NCBI RefSeq assembly: GCF_039542905.1
Contig: NZ_BAABIS010000001.1
Location: 124,001 to 188,000 of the forward strand
Direction of reading: 5' to 3'
Length of the DNA: 64,000 nt
Origin: Kitasatospora terrestris
Lineage (GTDB): Bacteria > Actinomycetota > Actinomycetes > Streptomycetales > Streptomycetaceae
This document shows positions 54,212 to 63,098 of this stretch, piece by piece (position 1 is the first letter of the stretch; each line of letters opens with the position of its first letter). A model generated the notes under the pieces. The model searched no databases. It was not told the origin of the DNA and saw nothing but the letters and a program-made list of their open reading frames with translations. The translations under genes and the position numbers were made by a program.

Positions 54212-54448
54212 TCATCGACGCGCTGTCCATACACCGGGTACGGCTTGGCGCGCAGCAGCCCGCACCTCCCACCACGGATCGTCCGGCGCGGAAGCCAGGG
54301 CGGCCACCTGCTCGCGCGCGGTCGGAGCGGACAGCACCAGCGGTCCCCGGTTCTTCTCGACGCGTTCCCGTACGCACTGCGGGCACTCCAACCGGCCGGG
54401 GCAGCCTTCTCGGTCAGCTCCGGCATCGAGCCACGGCGCGTCCGTCAC
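54212..54448 (-). CDS. Small hypothetical protein, Cys-containing, about 78 residues
   Basis: It begins VTDAPWLDAGADREG and includes CPGRLECPQCVRER, a CxxxxxCxxC pattern that might bind a metal. The GTG start overlaps the previous gene's stop (GTGA), which supports it as a real coupled gene. No family recognised. It lies upstream of the interrupted SUKH gene. Confidence 0.55.
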   Translation of the reverse strand: MTDAPWLDAGADREGCPGRLECPQCVRERVEKNRGPLVLSAPTAREQVAALASAPDDPWWEVRAAARQAVPGVWTARR

Positions 54449-54741
54449 AGGCGCAGCGCGGCGTTCGCGGCGCGGGCCGCCGCCAGGCGCTGAAGGCCTC
54501 GGTCTCCCGCTGCTCGAAGTCCCAGGCGTCGGATCTCGTCCGCCTGGGCTCGCGCCGCCGCTGCCTCCGCTCGCGCCCCGACCTGGTCCTCCTCGAAGAG
54601 AAGCACTCTCGCCAAGCCGTCGAGGGAATCAGCGATCCTCTCCCGCCAGTCGGCAAACTCGTTGGCATTCATGCCGGTTGGTCGCTGTGACTTCACCGTG
54701 CGAAGGCGGGTCAGGGCGGCCTTGAGCGCTGGGTCGACCAC
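54445..54741 (-). CDS. Small helical hypothetical protein, about 98 residues
   Basis: The sequence has coiled-coil character in its C-terminal half (ARAEAAAARAQADEIRRLG). GTG 54741 is chosen because GGAAGAAG stands eight bases upstream; a longer in-frame start exists at 54798. It overlaps the 54212-54448 gene by four bases. Function unknown; proteins of this kind occur near small regulatory gene pairs in actinomycetes. Confidence 0.6.
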   Translation of the reverse strand: MVDPALKAALTRLRTVKSQRPTGMNANEFADWRERIADSLDGLARVLLFEEDQVGARAEAAAARAQADEIRRLGLRAAGDRGLQRLAAARAANAALRL

Positions 54742-55073
54742 GAGAACTTCTTCCGATCGGCACGCGGGGCACCCCACCCCGCACCGGTTCCGAGACACAG
54801 CCTAACTTGATCTTCAACCTGTGCGGCGGGGCGAGGAGCCGCGCCACACCCTGGACGCCCGTCTTCTCCGTGGCGCCGGTCCCCACCACCGGCCGATGCG
54901 CGGGAGCGGAGCCGTCATGCCGACGGGGGCGAACAATGCTCCGAGCGGCGCAGCCACCCCTCCGTGTCGGGCGGTGCGGTCGCACGCTGGTGGCAGGGCG
55001 GTCCGGCCGTGAACCCCCGAGCACGGCCGGACCCCTGACGGCCCACTCGACCCGACCCTCGAAGGATGCCACT

Positions 55074-55349
55074 GTGGCGATCTTGGTGAAGTCCGACCTT
55101 CCCATCACGACCGACCAGTACGACGCCCTGAACAGCAGGCTCCAGGCCCTGCCCGGCGACACCTTCGCCGGCTGCATCTCCCACGCCTGCGTGCCCACCG
55201 CCTCCGGCCTCGCCATCTACGACCTGTGGGAGTCGGAAGAGGCCATGCGGAAGTTCATGGGCATCGTGATGCCCATCGCCCAGGAAATGGGCCTCCCCCA
55301 GGGCGCCCGGCCGGAGATCCACCCCACCCACGCCCACTGGACCCCGTAG
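55074..55349 (+). CDS. Small hypothetical protein, possible dimeric alpha/beta-barrel
   Basis: 91 residues: VAILVKSDLPITTDQYDALNS, then IYDLWESEEAMRKFM, is the two-strand/helix pattern of ABM-like or dimeric alpha-beta-barrel proteins. GTG 55074 has GAAGGATG upstream. It stands alone, with a strong hairpin after it. No precise function can be given. Confidence 0.7.
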   Translation: MAILVKSDLPITTDQYDALNSRLQALPGDTFAGCISHACVPTASGLAIYDLWESEEAMRKFMGIVMPIAQEMGLPQGARPEIHPTHAHWTP

Positions 55350-55396
55350 CGGCGCCGACCGGCACGCGCAGGCACATCCGAAGCCCAGGCGACACT

Positions 55397-55437
55397 CCGG
55401 TGCGCGCCGCGAACCCGTCGCCCGCGGCGCGCACCGG
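55397..55437 (+). terminator. Stem-loop terminator after the 91-residue protein gene
   Basis: A perfect 15-bp inverted repeat (CCGGTGCGCGCCGCG and complement) with an 11-base loop begins 48 bases after the stop. Confidence 0.85.
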
Positions 55438-55589
55438 CCCCTGCATCGCTGGTACACCGCCCAGTGTCCTGGCCCGCCGTCCTGCGTCGCCGCCGAGGGT
55501 GATCGATAATTTCTGCAGTGGCCGGTGACCGCCCGTGTCCTCGCGTCGAATGGGCGTGCCGGGCCGCTCCGTCCACGAGGAGGTCGACC

Positions 55590-56423
55590 ATGTGCCGATG
55601 GCTCGCCTACTGGGGCTCTCCCGTCCGGCTGACGGACGTGCTCTACACACCGGTCCACTCGATCATCGATCAGAGTCTGCATTCCAAGCTGGGAGCCGAG
55701 ACGACCAACGGTGACGGCTTCGGGATCGGCTGGTACGACGGGACCGACGCGCCGGGGGTGTTCCACAGCACCGAGCCGGCATGGAACGACACCAACCTGC
55801 GCGAGGTCTCGGCGCACACCACTTCACCGCTGTTCTTCGCGCACATCCGCGCCGCCATCGGCTCCGCCGTGCAGCGGACCAACTGCCACCCCTTCCGGTA
55901 CCGGCGGTGGCTGTGGATGCACAACGGCTTCATCGACGGGCTCGGTGACATCAAGCGGGAGCTCTCCTTCGAGATCGACCCCGCGCTCTGGCTGGACGTC
56001 AAGGGCACGACCGACACCGAACTGATGTTCTACCTGGCGCTCACCTACGGACTCGAGGACGACCCTCCGGGCGCTGTCGCGCGCATGATCGGGTTCGTCG
56101 AGGCGCGCGGCCGCGAGCACGGACACCGGTTCCCCTTCCAGGGCACGATCGCGACCAGTGACGGCGATTCGCTGTGGGCGTTCCGGTATTCCAGCGTGGG
56201 CCGGAGCCGATCGCTGTATTTCAACCGGAGCGTCCGGCAACTCAGGGAGATGTATCCCGATCGGGCCGTCCTGCGCGAGGCGGCCGAGGGCACGCGCCTG
56301 GTGGTGTCCGAACCGATCGGGGACCTTCCCGGTGCCTGGGTCGAGGTCCCGGAGGCCACCTACGGCGTGGTGAGCCAGGACCGGGAGGAACTGATCCCCT
56401 TCACCCCGCGGACTCCCGCCTGA
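55590..56423 (+). CDS. Class II glutamine amidotransferase (YafJ-like)
   Basis: 277 residues. The N-terminal nucleophile Cys2 (MCRWLAYWG), NGDGFGIGWY and HIRAAIGSAVQRTNCHPF, with the HNGFIDG segment, define a glutamine amidotransferase class II domain of the YafJ/GATase_4 kind. No second catalytic domain is fused. It is cytoplasmic; the acceptor pathway is unknown. ATG 55590 follows GAGGAGGTCGACC and exposes Cys after Met removal. Confidence 0.92.
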   Translation: MCRWLAYWGSPVRLTDVLYTPVHSIIDQSLHSKLGAETTNGDGFGIGWYDGTDAPGVFHSTEPAWNDTNLREVSAHTTSPLFFAHIRAAIGSAVQRTNCHPFRYRRWLWMHNGFIDGLGDIKRELSFEIDPALWLDVKGTTDTELMFYLALTYGLEDDPPGAVARMIGFVEARGREHGHRFPFQGTIATSDGDSLWAFRYSSVGRSRSLYFNRSVRQLREMYPDRAVLREAAEGTRLVVSEPIGDLPGAWVEVPEATYGVVSQDREELIPFTPRTPA

Positions 56424-56747
56424 CGGGGAAGCCCGAAGACCCGGTCCGGCACGCCACAGCCGCAGTCGGTCCTCGATCCCGGCCGGGTGATCGAGCCGGG
56501 CTTCCGTCCTGACCAATCCCGCCTCGCACCCGAGGCTCGTCACGTGGAGCTGTCGCACCCGAACCGCCCCGGGGACGGAGCGGGGGTCCGCCGACCACCG
56601 TCGACGTGCTCCGGAGCCCGCCGCCCGGGTAGGTTCCCGACCAGGAGCGGACGCCTGGGGCTTCCACCCGGTCGGCGTCGTGCGCCGGTCGCCGTGCCAC
56701 CGGATTCTCCGTCGCCCGGCACGAACCGGAGCAGTAGCATCCGGCCC
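56424..56747. other. Intergenic region after the glutamine amidotransferase gene
   Basis: A 324-base gap. It holds a weak hairpin (56472-56495). No convincing coding sequence was found on either strand; an in-frame upward extension of the following GNAT gene lacks family similarity. Confidence 0.5.
56472..56495 (+). terminator. Possible stem-loop terminator
   Basis: CTCGATC and GATCGAG form a 7-bp stem with a 10-base CCGGCCGGGT loop, 48 bases past the amidotransferase stop. It is weaker than the other hairpins in the window. Confidence 0.35.
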
Positions 56748-57266
56748 ATGTCTCCTGTGTTCCGCACGGCCCGGCTCACGGTCCGCCCCTTCGCCACGAC
56801 GGACGCGGACGCCGTGTTCGCGATGTGGTCCGACCCCGACGTGTGCCGGTACACGGGTGATGATCCGCCCGGCGACCTCTCGGTGATCCACGCGGACATC
56901 GCCCGTTGGCAGACGGTCGCCGACCGCGGCCCCGGCTGCGGCTTCTGGGCGGTCGACGCCGACGGTGTCGGTTTCGTCGGCGACGTCTACGTCCGCCCGA
57001 TGTCCAGCCACCCCGGCGAGTACGAGATCGGCTGGCATTTCGCCGCCCCGCACTGGGGCCGCGGCTACGCCACCGAGGCGGCCACCGCAGCCCTCGAACA
57101 CGCTCACGCTCTCGGCATCCCGCGGCTGGTGGCCACCGTCGACCCACGCAACCACGCCTCGCTGCGGGTCGCGCGGAAGGCCGGCATGCTCGACGAAGGC
57201 GTCTCCGACCGCTACAACCCCACCGATCCCCCGGAGGCCGTCTTCGCCAGCACTCGCGCCCGGTGA
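56748..57266 (+). CDS. GNAT-family N-acetyltransferase (RimJ/RimL-like)
   Basis: 172 residues. FRTARLTVRPFATTDADAVF is the usual start of this family, and APHWGRGYATEAATAAL carries the acetyl-CoA P-loop (about residues 100-116). A C-terminal NHASLRVARKAGM is also typical. ATG 56748 matches the family length. Substrate unknown; relatives acetylate protein N-termini or amino acids. Confidence 0.87.
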   Translation: MSPVFRTARLTVRPFATTDADAVFAMWSDPDVCRYTGDDPPGDLSVIHADIARWQTVADRGPGCGFWAVDADGVGFVGDVYVRPMSSHPGEYEIGWHFAAPHWGRGYATEAATAALEHAHALGIPRLVATVDPRNHASLRVARKAGMLDEGVSDRYNPTDPPEAVFASTRAR

Positions 57267-57458
57267 CGTGCACCGCGAACCGCCGCCGCACGGGCGACGG
57301 CGCCTGACCCCCACGGGGGACGGACAGCACCCCCTTGCCGCCGTTGGCGACCGGCCTGACCTGCGTTTTGTCGGCTTCCTCCGGGGAGAGCGATGAGTTC
57401 GGCCGTCCCGATCCGTCACAGCTCTCGACAGGACCACCCACCGCATCGGGAGCTGACC

Positions 57459-58094
57459 ATGGGACTCGTCCACATCGAGTTGTTCACCACCCTCGACCTC
57501 GTCGCACAGGCGCCCGGCGGCCCGGACGAGGACCCCGAGGGCTTCCCGTTCGGCGGCTGGCAGGTTCCACTGATGGACGAGGTCGCCGGGGCGCAGGTCG
57601 ACGCCGCGTACGAGGACGCCGACGCCCTGCTGCTCGGCCGGCGCACCTACGACATCTTCGCCGCCTACTGGCCCAAGGCCGAGGGCAATCCGTTCGCCGC
57701 GCTGTTCAACGGCATCCCGAAGTACGTCGCCTCCCGCGGCACCCCCGACCTCCCCTGGGCCCACTCCACCCGGCTCGGACCGGACCTGCCCGCCGCCGTG
57801 CGCGAGCTGCGCGAGCGCCACGAGCACGTGAAGGTCGTCGGCAGTCTGGACCTGGTGCAGACCCTCCTGCGCGAGAGGCTGTTCGACCGCCTCGACCTGT
57901 GGGTCCACCCCCTCACCCTGGGCACCGGGAAGAGGGTCTTCGACACCGGCACCGTCCCCGCCAACCTCACGCTCCTCGATGCGCCCGTCGCGGGCCCGCG
58001 CGGCGCCGTCTTCCTCCGGTACGCGCTCGCCGACGGCACTCCCGCCACCGGCGACATGGGCGCACCCGGACGCGACGCGCACGACGCCGGCTGA
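57459..58094 (+). CDS. RibD C-terminal / dihydrofolate reductase-like family protein
   Basis: 211 residues. VHIELFTTLDLVAQAPGGP at the start, ALLLGRRTYDIFAAYWP and VKVVGSLDLVQTLLRERLFD are landmarks of the RibD_C family that binds NADPH. It is common in Streptomyces and mostly uncharacterised. ATG 57459 has CGGGAGCTGACC upstream. Confidence 0.88.
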   Translation: MGLVHIELFTTLDLVAQAPGGPDEDPEGFPFGGWQVPLMDEVAGAQVDAAYEDADALLLGRRTYDIFAAYWPKAEGNPFAALFNGIPKYVASRGTPDLPWAHSTRLGPDLPAAVRELRERHEHVKVVGSLDLVQTLLRERLFDRLDLWVHPLTLGTGKRVFDTGTVPANLTLLDAPVAGPRGAVFLRYALADGTPATGDMGAPGRDAHDAG

Positions 58095-58274
58095 CCGACG
58101 CCGCTCCCGCTCCCCCACCGCTCCCACCGCTCCCGGCGCACCCGGCGCACCCGGCGCTGCCCGGCCGCCGTGGGCCCGTCCGCGCAGGTCGGACCCTCCG
58201 GGGCCGGGCACGGGGTGTCGGAGGTGGTCGCTAGGGTTTCGCCCGTTGATCACCGGGGGTGCGGAGGAGGAGCG

Positions 58275-61200
58275 GTGCGGCGCTGGGAGCTGGTCGGGGA
58301 CGGTTCGGCGAAGTTCTGGGAGGCGGCGGTCGAGGGCGCGTCGGTGCGGGTCCGGTACGGCCGGATCGGCACCGGCGGCCGCGAGCAGGTCAAGGAGCTG
58401 GCTTCGGACGAAGCGGCCGGGGCGCACTTCGCCAGGCTGGTCGCGGAGAAGGAGCGCAAGGGCTACGCCGAGAGCGGTCCGCGGCCTGCACGGACCCCGG
58501 ACGAGGCAGGCCCGCAGCCTGCGCAGGCCGCCGACGAGACAGGTCCGCAGTGCGCACCGGCCGCCGACGAGGCCGGTCCGCAGCGCGCACCGGCCCCCGC
58601 CCCCACCGAGGCCGGGCCGTCCGAGCCGGCGGCGCCCGCAACCGCGCCGGTCGAGGAGCCTGCCGGGCTGCCCGACGAGGACACGTTCGTGCTGCCTGCG
58701 GAGTGGCGCGCGAAGGCGCTGCCCCGCCGCTCCCGCGCGACACCCGCCTCCGCCCCGGCCGCGCGCGACGGCCGGGGCCTGGAGTCCGCCGATCTCGCGG
58801 AGCACCAGGCCTGGATCGACCAGGTGCTCGCCGCTCCGGCCTCCGACCCCGAGCTGGTCCGCGCCGCGCATGCGTACCTGGCCGGTGAACCGGACGCGCT
58901 CGGTGCGGCGGCGGTGGCGAGCATGCTGTTCTCGGTGATGGGTGACACCCTGCTGAAGCGGCTGCCGATCGTGGACCGGTGGGCCGCCCAGCACGGGCCG
59001 GCCTTCGCCGCCCTGGCGGCGGTCGAGGTCTTCGAGGTGCACACCGCCTACCAGCAGGCCGGCCGTCACCGCTCCGACATGATGCTGTGCCGGCCCCGCC
59101 TCCAGGGGCCGCACTACACCAGCGGCACCTGGCACTCGGGGCACCGCGTGGCGACCCTGGTGCGGGCCCTGCTCGCCGTCACCGACGAGGCGTCCTACCG
59201 CGAGGCGGTGGACGCCCTGGCGGTGTGCCGGACCACGCCCCAGCGCCGGGTCGTCACGGTCTTCCTCGCCCCGGGGACGCCGGGCTGGGCGGACGAGTGC
59301 CTGGCGGACGGGCCGTACGTCGACGACGGCCCGTGGCTGCGGACGATGCTGATGCAGTCGCTGGACGACCCTGCGCAGCTGCGGGGCCTCGGCCTCAGGC
59401 CTCAGCTCCTCTGGAACGCCTGGACGGTGGACTTCTTCGCGACGCTCGCCGACTCGGTGGGGACGGCCTGCGTGCCGCTGCTCCCGGAGGCGGTCGAGCA
59501 GGGCTACGGCACGGACCACATCCGGGCCGTCACCGACGCGGCGACGGTCTTCCCGACCGACGACGCCTTCCGGTTCCTGCTCTCCCGGTTGGACGACAAG
59601 CACTCCCGGGCCGCGCTGCAGAAGGCCATGACCCGGTATCCGGTCCGGGCCGTGCGGCTGCTCGCGGAGACGGCCACGGGGACGGCCACGGGGTCGGGCA
59701 AGAACGCGCCCGCCGCCCGGCAGTTGCTCGACAGCCATGTCCGGCTGCACCGCGCCCAGTTGCCCGCCATCCTGCCACGACTCGATTCCGCGGCGGCCGA
59801 GTTGGTCCGCTCGATGGACGCTGCCGCCGCGCGGGTGGCCGAGGCCGCGCCGGAGGCGCTGCCGCCCGTGCTGGTCTCGCCGCCGTGGACCCGCAAGCGC
59901 CCCCCGAGCAAGCCGCGCGTGCTGGCCGGCCTGCAGCCGGACGCCGCCTCGGTGCTGCTGTGGCGCGACGGTGAGCGGGAGCGCTGGGCCCGCACGGAGC
60001 ACACCGGCCACGAGTACCCGGCGAACACCGACTGGGCGGTGACCGCCGAGCGGGTGCTCAACGAGCACGCCGGTCTCTGGTACGCGACCCGTCTGCTCCT
60101 CCAGGGGCCGGTGGAGGAGCTGTCCCCGTACGTCGCGGACTGGCGGCCGGGCGACCTGTGGAACGGGCTGGAGTGCTTGCGCCCGGTCCTCGCCACGTAC
60201 GGTCCGGCGGCGGTGCCGACGGTGCTCCACGCCGCCCGGACGCAGCCCGCCACCCTGGCGCCGCTGCTGTTCCCGGTCCTGGACGTGACCGCGGCCCGGG
60301 TGATGGCGGACGCCCTGGTCCGACTCAAGTCGGTTCAGGAGACCGCGCGTTCGTGGTTCGCCCGGCACGGTGTCCCGGCCGCCGTGCTGCTGGTGCCCGA
60401 CGCGGTGGGTCCGGTCGGTGCGGCCCGTCGGGCGGCCGAGCAGGCGCTGCGGTTGGTCGCCGCGGCCGAGGGTGCCGATGCCCTGCTGGCCGCCGCGGCG
60501 GACCGCTACGGCGAGGAGGCGGCCGGGATCCTCGCCGAGGCGCTGGGTTCGGACCCGTGGGAGAACGCGCTGCCCGCCCGGATGCCGGTGCTGCCGGCCT
60601 GGCTGCAGCCCGCCGTCCTGCCGCAGCTGCTGCTCGCCTCCGGCGAGGCGCTGCCGGACGCCGCGACCGGGCACGTGCTGACGATGCTGGCCCTGTCCAA
60701 GCCGGGCGACCCGTACCCGGCTCTCGCCGTGGCCGTCGACGCCTGCCGGCCGGACTCGCTGGCGGCGCTCGGCTGGGCGATGTTCGAGGAGTGGCGGCAG
60801 GCGGCGATGCCCGCCAAAGAGAGCTGGGTGCTGCACGCGCTCGGGGTGCTCGGGGACGACGACACGGTCCGCCGGCTCACCCCGATCGTCCGCGAGTGGC
60901 CCGGCGAGGGCGCCCACCACCGCGCGGTGGAGGGCCTGAACGTGCTGGCGGAGATCGGCACCGACGTGGCGCTGCTGCACCTGCACACGATCGCCCAGCG
61001 GGTGAAGTTCAAGGCGCTCAAGCAGCGCGCCCAGGAGAAGATCGCCGAGGTCGCGGAGGAACTCGGGCTGACCGGGGAGCAGCTGTCGGACCGGCTGGTG
61101 CCGGATCTCGGCCTGGACGCGGACGGCACGACGGTCGTCGACTACGGTCCGCGCCGGTTCACCGTGGGCTTCGACGAGCAGCTGCGCCCGTACGTGCTGG

Positions 61201-62024
61201 ACGCCGACGGCAAGCGGCACAAGGAGCTGCCGGTGCCGGGCGCCCGGGACGACCGGGAGCTGGCCCCGGCGGAGCGCAAGCGGTTCGCCGCGTTGAAGAA
61301 GGACGTCCGCGCGGTGGCCGCCGACCAGATCCGCCGGCTGGAGGCGGCGATGGTCGCCGGCCGCTCCTGGTCGGCGACGGAGTTCGACGAGCTGTTCCTG
61401 CGCCACCCGCTGGTCCGGCACCTGGCGCGCCGTCTGGTCTGGCTGGCGGACGTGGCCGACGCACCGACCGTGGCCTTCCGGGTCGCCGAGGACCGGACCT
61501 TGGCCGACGCGTCCGACGAGGCGTTCGCCCTGCCCGAGGGCGCGAGCGTGCGCCTGGCCCACCCGCTGCACCTCGGTGAGCAGCTGCCGGTGTGGGCGGA
61601 GCTGTTCGCGGACCACGAGATCCTGCAGCCGTTCCCGCAACTGGGCCGTCCGGTGCGCCGGCTGACCGCGCAGGAGGCCGGTTCCGGTCGGCTGCTGCGC
61701 TTCGAGGGCGTCACCGTGCCGGTGGGCCGGCTGCTCGGCATGACCAAGAAGGGCTGGGAGCGCGGCGTCCCGCAGGACGCCGGCGTCGAGCGCTGGTTCT
61801 CCAAGCGGATATCCGACGGCTGCCACCTGGTGATCCAGCTCGACCAGGGCATCTGGGTGGGCGTGGTCAACGAGTCCCCCGACCAGACCTTCGAGACGGT
61901 CTGGCTGGACACCGTCCCCCGCGACCACTGGTCGGGCCGCGACTACCCGCTGCGCTTCGGCGACCTCGACGCCGTCGCCGCCTCCGAACTGCTCGCCGAC
62001 CTCGAGGAGATGACGGCCTCGTGA
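58275..62024 (+). CDS. Giant WGR and DUF4132 domain protein
   Basis: 1249 residues. An N-terminal WGR domain (RRWELVGDGSAKFWEAAVEG, ...VRYGRIGTGG, residues about 1-55) is found elsewhere in PARP and MolR-like proteins and often contacts nucleic acid. A Pro/Ala linker (about residues 70-145) carries imperfect repeats (DEAGPQRAPA-like units). A long helical-repeat middle part follows, then a C-terminal DUF4132 domain (KRFAALKKDVRAVAADQIRRLE; WSATEFDELFLRHP). No signal. GTG 58275 has GGAGGAGGAGC. Its stop overlaps the next gene's start. E. coli MolR/YehI proteins share this layout; the function is not established. Confidence 0.88.
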   Translation: MRRWELVGDGSAKFWEAAVEGASVRVRYGRIGTGGREQVKELASDEAAGAHFARLVAEKERKGYAESGPRPARTPDEAGPQPAQAADETGPQCAPAADEAGPQRAPAPAPTEAGPSEPAAPATAPVEEPAGLPDEDTFVLPAEWRAKALPRRSRATPASAPAARDGRGLESADLAEHQAWIDQVLAAPASDPELVRAAHAYLAGEPDALGAAAVASMLFSVMGDTLLKRLPIVDRWAAQHGPAFAALAAVEVFEVHTAYQQAGRHRSDMMLCRPRLQGPHYTSGTWHSGHRVATLVRALLAVTDEASYREAVDALAVCRTTPQRRVVTVFLAPGTPGWADECLADGPYVDDGPWLRTMLMQSLDDPAQLRGLGLRPQLLWNAWTVDFFATLADSVGTACVPLLPEAVEQGYGTDHIRAVTDAATVFPTDDAFRFLLSRLDDKHSRAALQKAMTRYPVRAVRLLAETATGTATGSGKNAPAARQLLDSHVRLHRAQLPAILPRLDSAAAELVRSMDAAAARVAEAAPEALPPVLVSPPWTRKRPPSKPRVLAGLQPDAASVLLWRDGERERWARTEHTGHEYPANTDWAVTAERVLNEHAGLWYATRLLLQGPVEELSPYVADWRPGDLWNGLECLRPVLATYGPAAVPTVLHAARTQPATLAPLLFPVLDVTAARVMADALVRLKSVQETARSWFARHGVPAAVLLVPDAVGPVGAARRAAEQALRLVAAAEGADALLAAAADRYGEEAAGILAEALGSDPWENALPARMPVLPAWLQPAVLPQLLLASGEALPDAATGHVLTMLALSKPGDPYPALAVAVDACRPDSLAALGWAMFEEWRQAAMPAKESWVLHALGVLGDDDTVRRLTPIVREWPGEGAHHRAVEGLNVLAEIGTDVALLHLHTIAQRVKFKALKQRAQEKIAEVAEELGLTGEQLSDRLVPDLGLDADGTTVVDYGPRRFTVGFDEQLRPYVLDADGKRHKELPVPGARDDRELAPAERKRFAALKKDVRAVAADQIRRLEAAMVAGRSWSATEFDELFLRHPLVRHLARRLVWLADVADAPTVAFRVAEDRTLADASDEAFALPEGASVRLAHPLHLGEQLPVWAELFADHEILQPFPQLGRPVRRLTAQEAGSGRLLRFEGVTVPVGRLLGMTKKGWERGVPQDAGVERWFSKRISDGCHLVIQLDQGIWVGVVNESPDQTFETVWLDTVPRDHWSGRDYPLRFGDLDAVAASELLADLEEMTAS
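58480..58640 (+). repeat. Imperfect tandem repeats in the linker of the WGR-DUF4132 gene
   Basis: About 33-base units encode variants of a DE(A/T)GPQ(P/C/R)A(Q/P)A peptide three to four times, joining the WGR and main domains. This type of repeat changes copy number easily. Confidence 0.7.
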
Positions 62025-62200
62025 CCACCGCCCCCGGGCACCCGCCGCAGCGACCGCCCGCCGAGGTCCGCTACGCCGTCGTCCAGGGCGGCGCGGCCAC
62101 CACCGAGGACCAGATCAAGTACTCGTGGAACTACGCGCTGCCGACCTCCTCGACGCCCCCCGCACCCCCGGCACCCCCGGCACCTGGGCCGACGACATGA
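62021..62200 (+). CDS. Small protein coupled to the WGR-DUF4132 gene, 59 residues
   Basis: GTG 62021 overlaps the upstream stop (GTGA) and its own stop overlaps the next ATG (ATGA). The middle reads VRYAVVQGGAATTEDQIKYSWNYAL; the C-terminus is Pro-rich (TPPAPPAPPAPG). No family recognised. The double overlap supports translation, but the Pro-rich tail could reflect a shifted frame. Confidence 0.5.
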   Translation: MTTAPGHPPQRPPAEVRYAVVQGGAATTEDQIKYSWNYALPTSSTPPAPPAPPAPGPTT

Positions 62201-62616
62201 CCGACCGCCCGAAACTCACCCACCTCAAGGCCGGACCGCCCGTCTGGAGCGCCCGCGACATCCCCGGCTGGGGCGAGGACGGCCGACTCCGGGCCTTCTA
62301 CCGCTACTTCCTCCACCCGAACATCGGCATCGACCTCGTCGAGGATAAGCGCGCGCTCGCCCGCGACCGCGCCTACGCCGCACGCCTGCGCACCAGCCTG
62401 GAACACCTGTTGGAGCAACAGCCCGCCGGCCTGGACACCTGGCACGCCATCACCCACCACGACATGCACTTCTACTCCGAGGGCGAGCTCTACGGCTTCC
62501 TCCTCGACCTCCACGGCTATTTCTTCGGCACCCGTCCCACACCCCCCGACGACCCCGACCCCGACCGCCCCGCGCCCCCGGAGCACTGGTCCTACTGGCG
62601 CCGCTTCACGCGGTAG
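62197..62616 (+). CDS. Hypothetical protein, 139 residues, third gene of the WGR-DUF4132 unit
   Basis: ATG 62197 overlaps the previous stop. The protein has many aromatic residues (AFYRYFLHPNIGIDL, HWSYWRRF) and a HAITHHDMHFYSEGELYGFL segment with clustered His. No signal or membrane helix. An alternative GTG at 62125 would extend it by 24 residues. Function unknown. Confidence 0.65.
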   Translation: MTDRPKLTHLKAGPPVWSARDIPGWGEDGRLRAFYRYFLHPNIGIDLVEDKRALARDRAYAARLRTSLEHLLEQQPAGLDTWHAITHHDMHFYSEGELYGFLLDLHGYFFGTRPTPPDDPDPDRPAPPEHWSYWRRFTR

Positions 62617-62687
62617 CCCCGCTCGGTCCGGTGTCGGTGGCGAGCCCCGGGATCCGCGCGACCACCGGCCGCAGATAAGCTGCCGGG

Positions 62688-62927
62688 ATGACTCGGACCG
62701 GCCGTTATCGATGGCGCACCCGCCTGCGCAGGCACCTGCCGTGGTTCCTGATCGAGTGGGGGCCGGCCCGCAAGGGCAGCCAGGACTGCGGGGCCCACGA
62801 GTGGTACAACCACGACGGTCTCGTCGCCCACTGCTACCACTGCACACCGGGTCAGCGGGCCTGGGCCGACGTCTGGACCCTCTCCGGCCCCGGAGGGAAC
62901 GGTGCGACCGTGAACGAGTCCGGCTGA
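62688..62927 (+). CDS. Small zinc-ribbon-like hypothetical protein, 79 residues
   Basis: The motif DCGAHEWYNHDG...AHCYHC contains Cys-x2-His and Cys-x2-Cys pairs that could bind zinc. Small proteins with a CxxHxWY...CYHC motif are frequent and uncharacterised in Streptomyces. ATG 62688 has a purine-rich GGG just before it. Confidence 0.65.
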   Translation: MTRTGRYRWRTRLRRHLPWFLIEWGPARKGSQDCGAHEWYNHDGLVAHCYHCTPGQRAWADVWTLSGPGGNGATVNESG

Positions 62928-63098
62928 CCCGGACGGCGAGGGAGGTGACCGTGCGGCGCCTGGTCCCCTCCGGCGGGTACGCCGACCGAGTCGGCCCGCC
63001 GGGGCCCTGATCTCCTCGACCCGCCCGTCCCGGGATCGACCTGTGAGCGTGCGCGGCGGTGCTCGCCGCCGGGCGGGCGGCCGGGGAGACTGGGCGCT

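Noticed and set aside
55824..61928. A minus-strand open frame of over 2000 codons
   Set aside because: It is antisense to five well-supported genes, including WGR-DUF4132, and its sequence is low-complexity Arg/Gly/His-rich.
62125..62196. Upstream GTG start extending the 139-residue gene by 24 residues
   Set aside because: The ATGA overlap at 62197 is a better start; the extension overlaps the small upstream gene and has no clear ribosome site.
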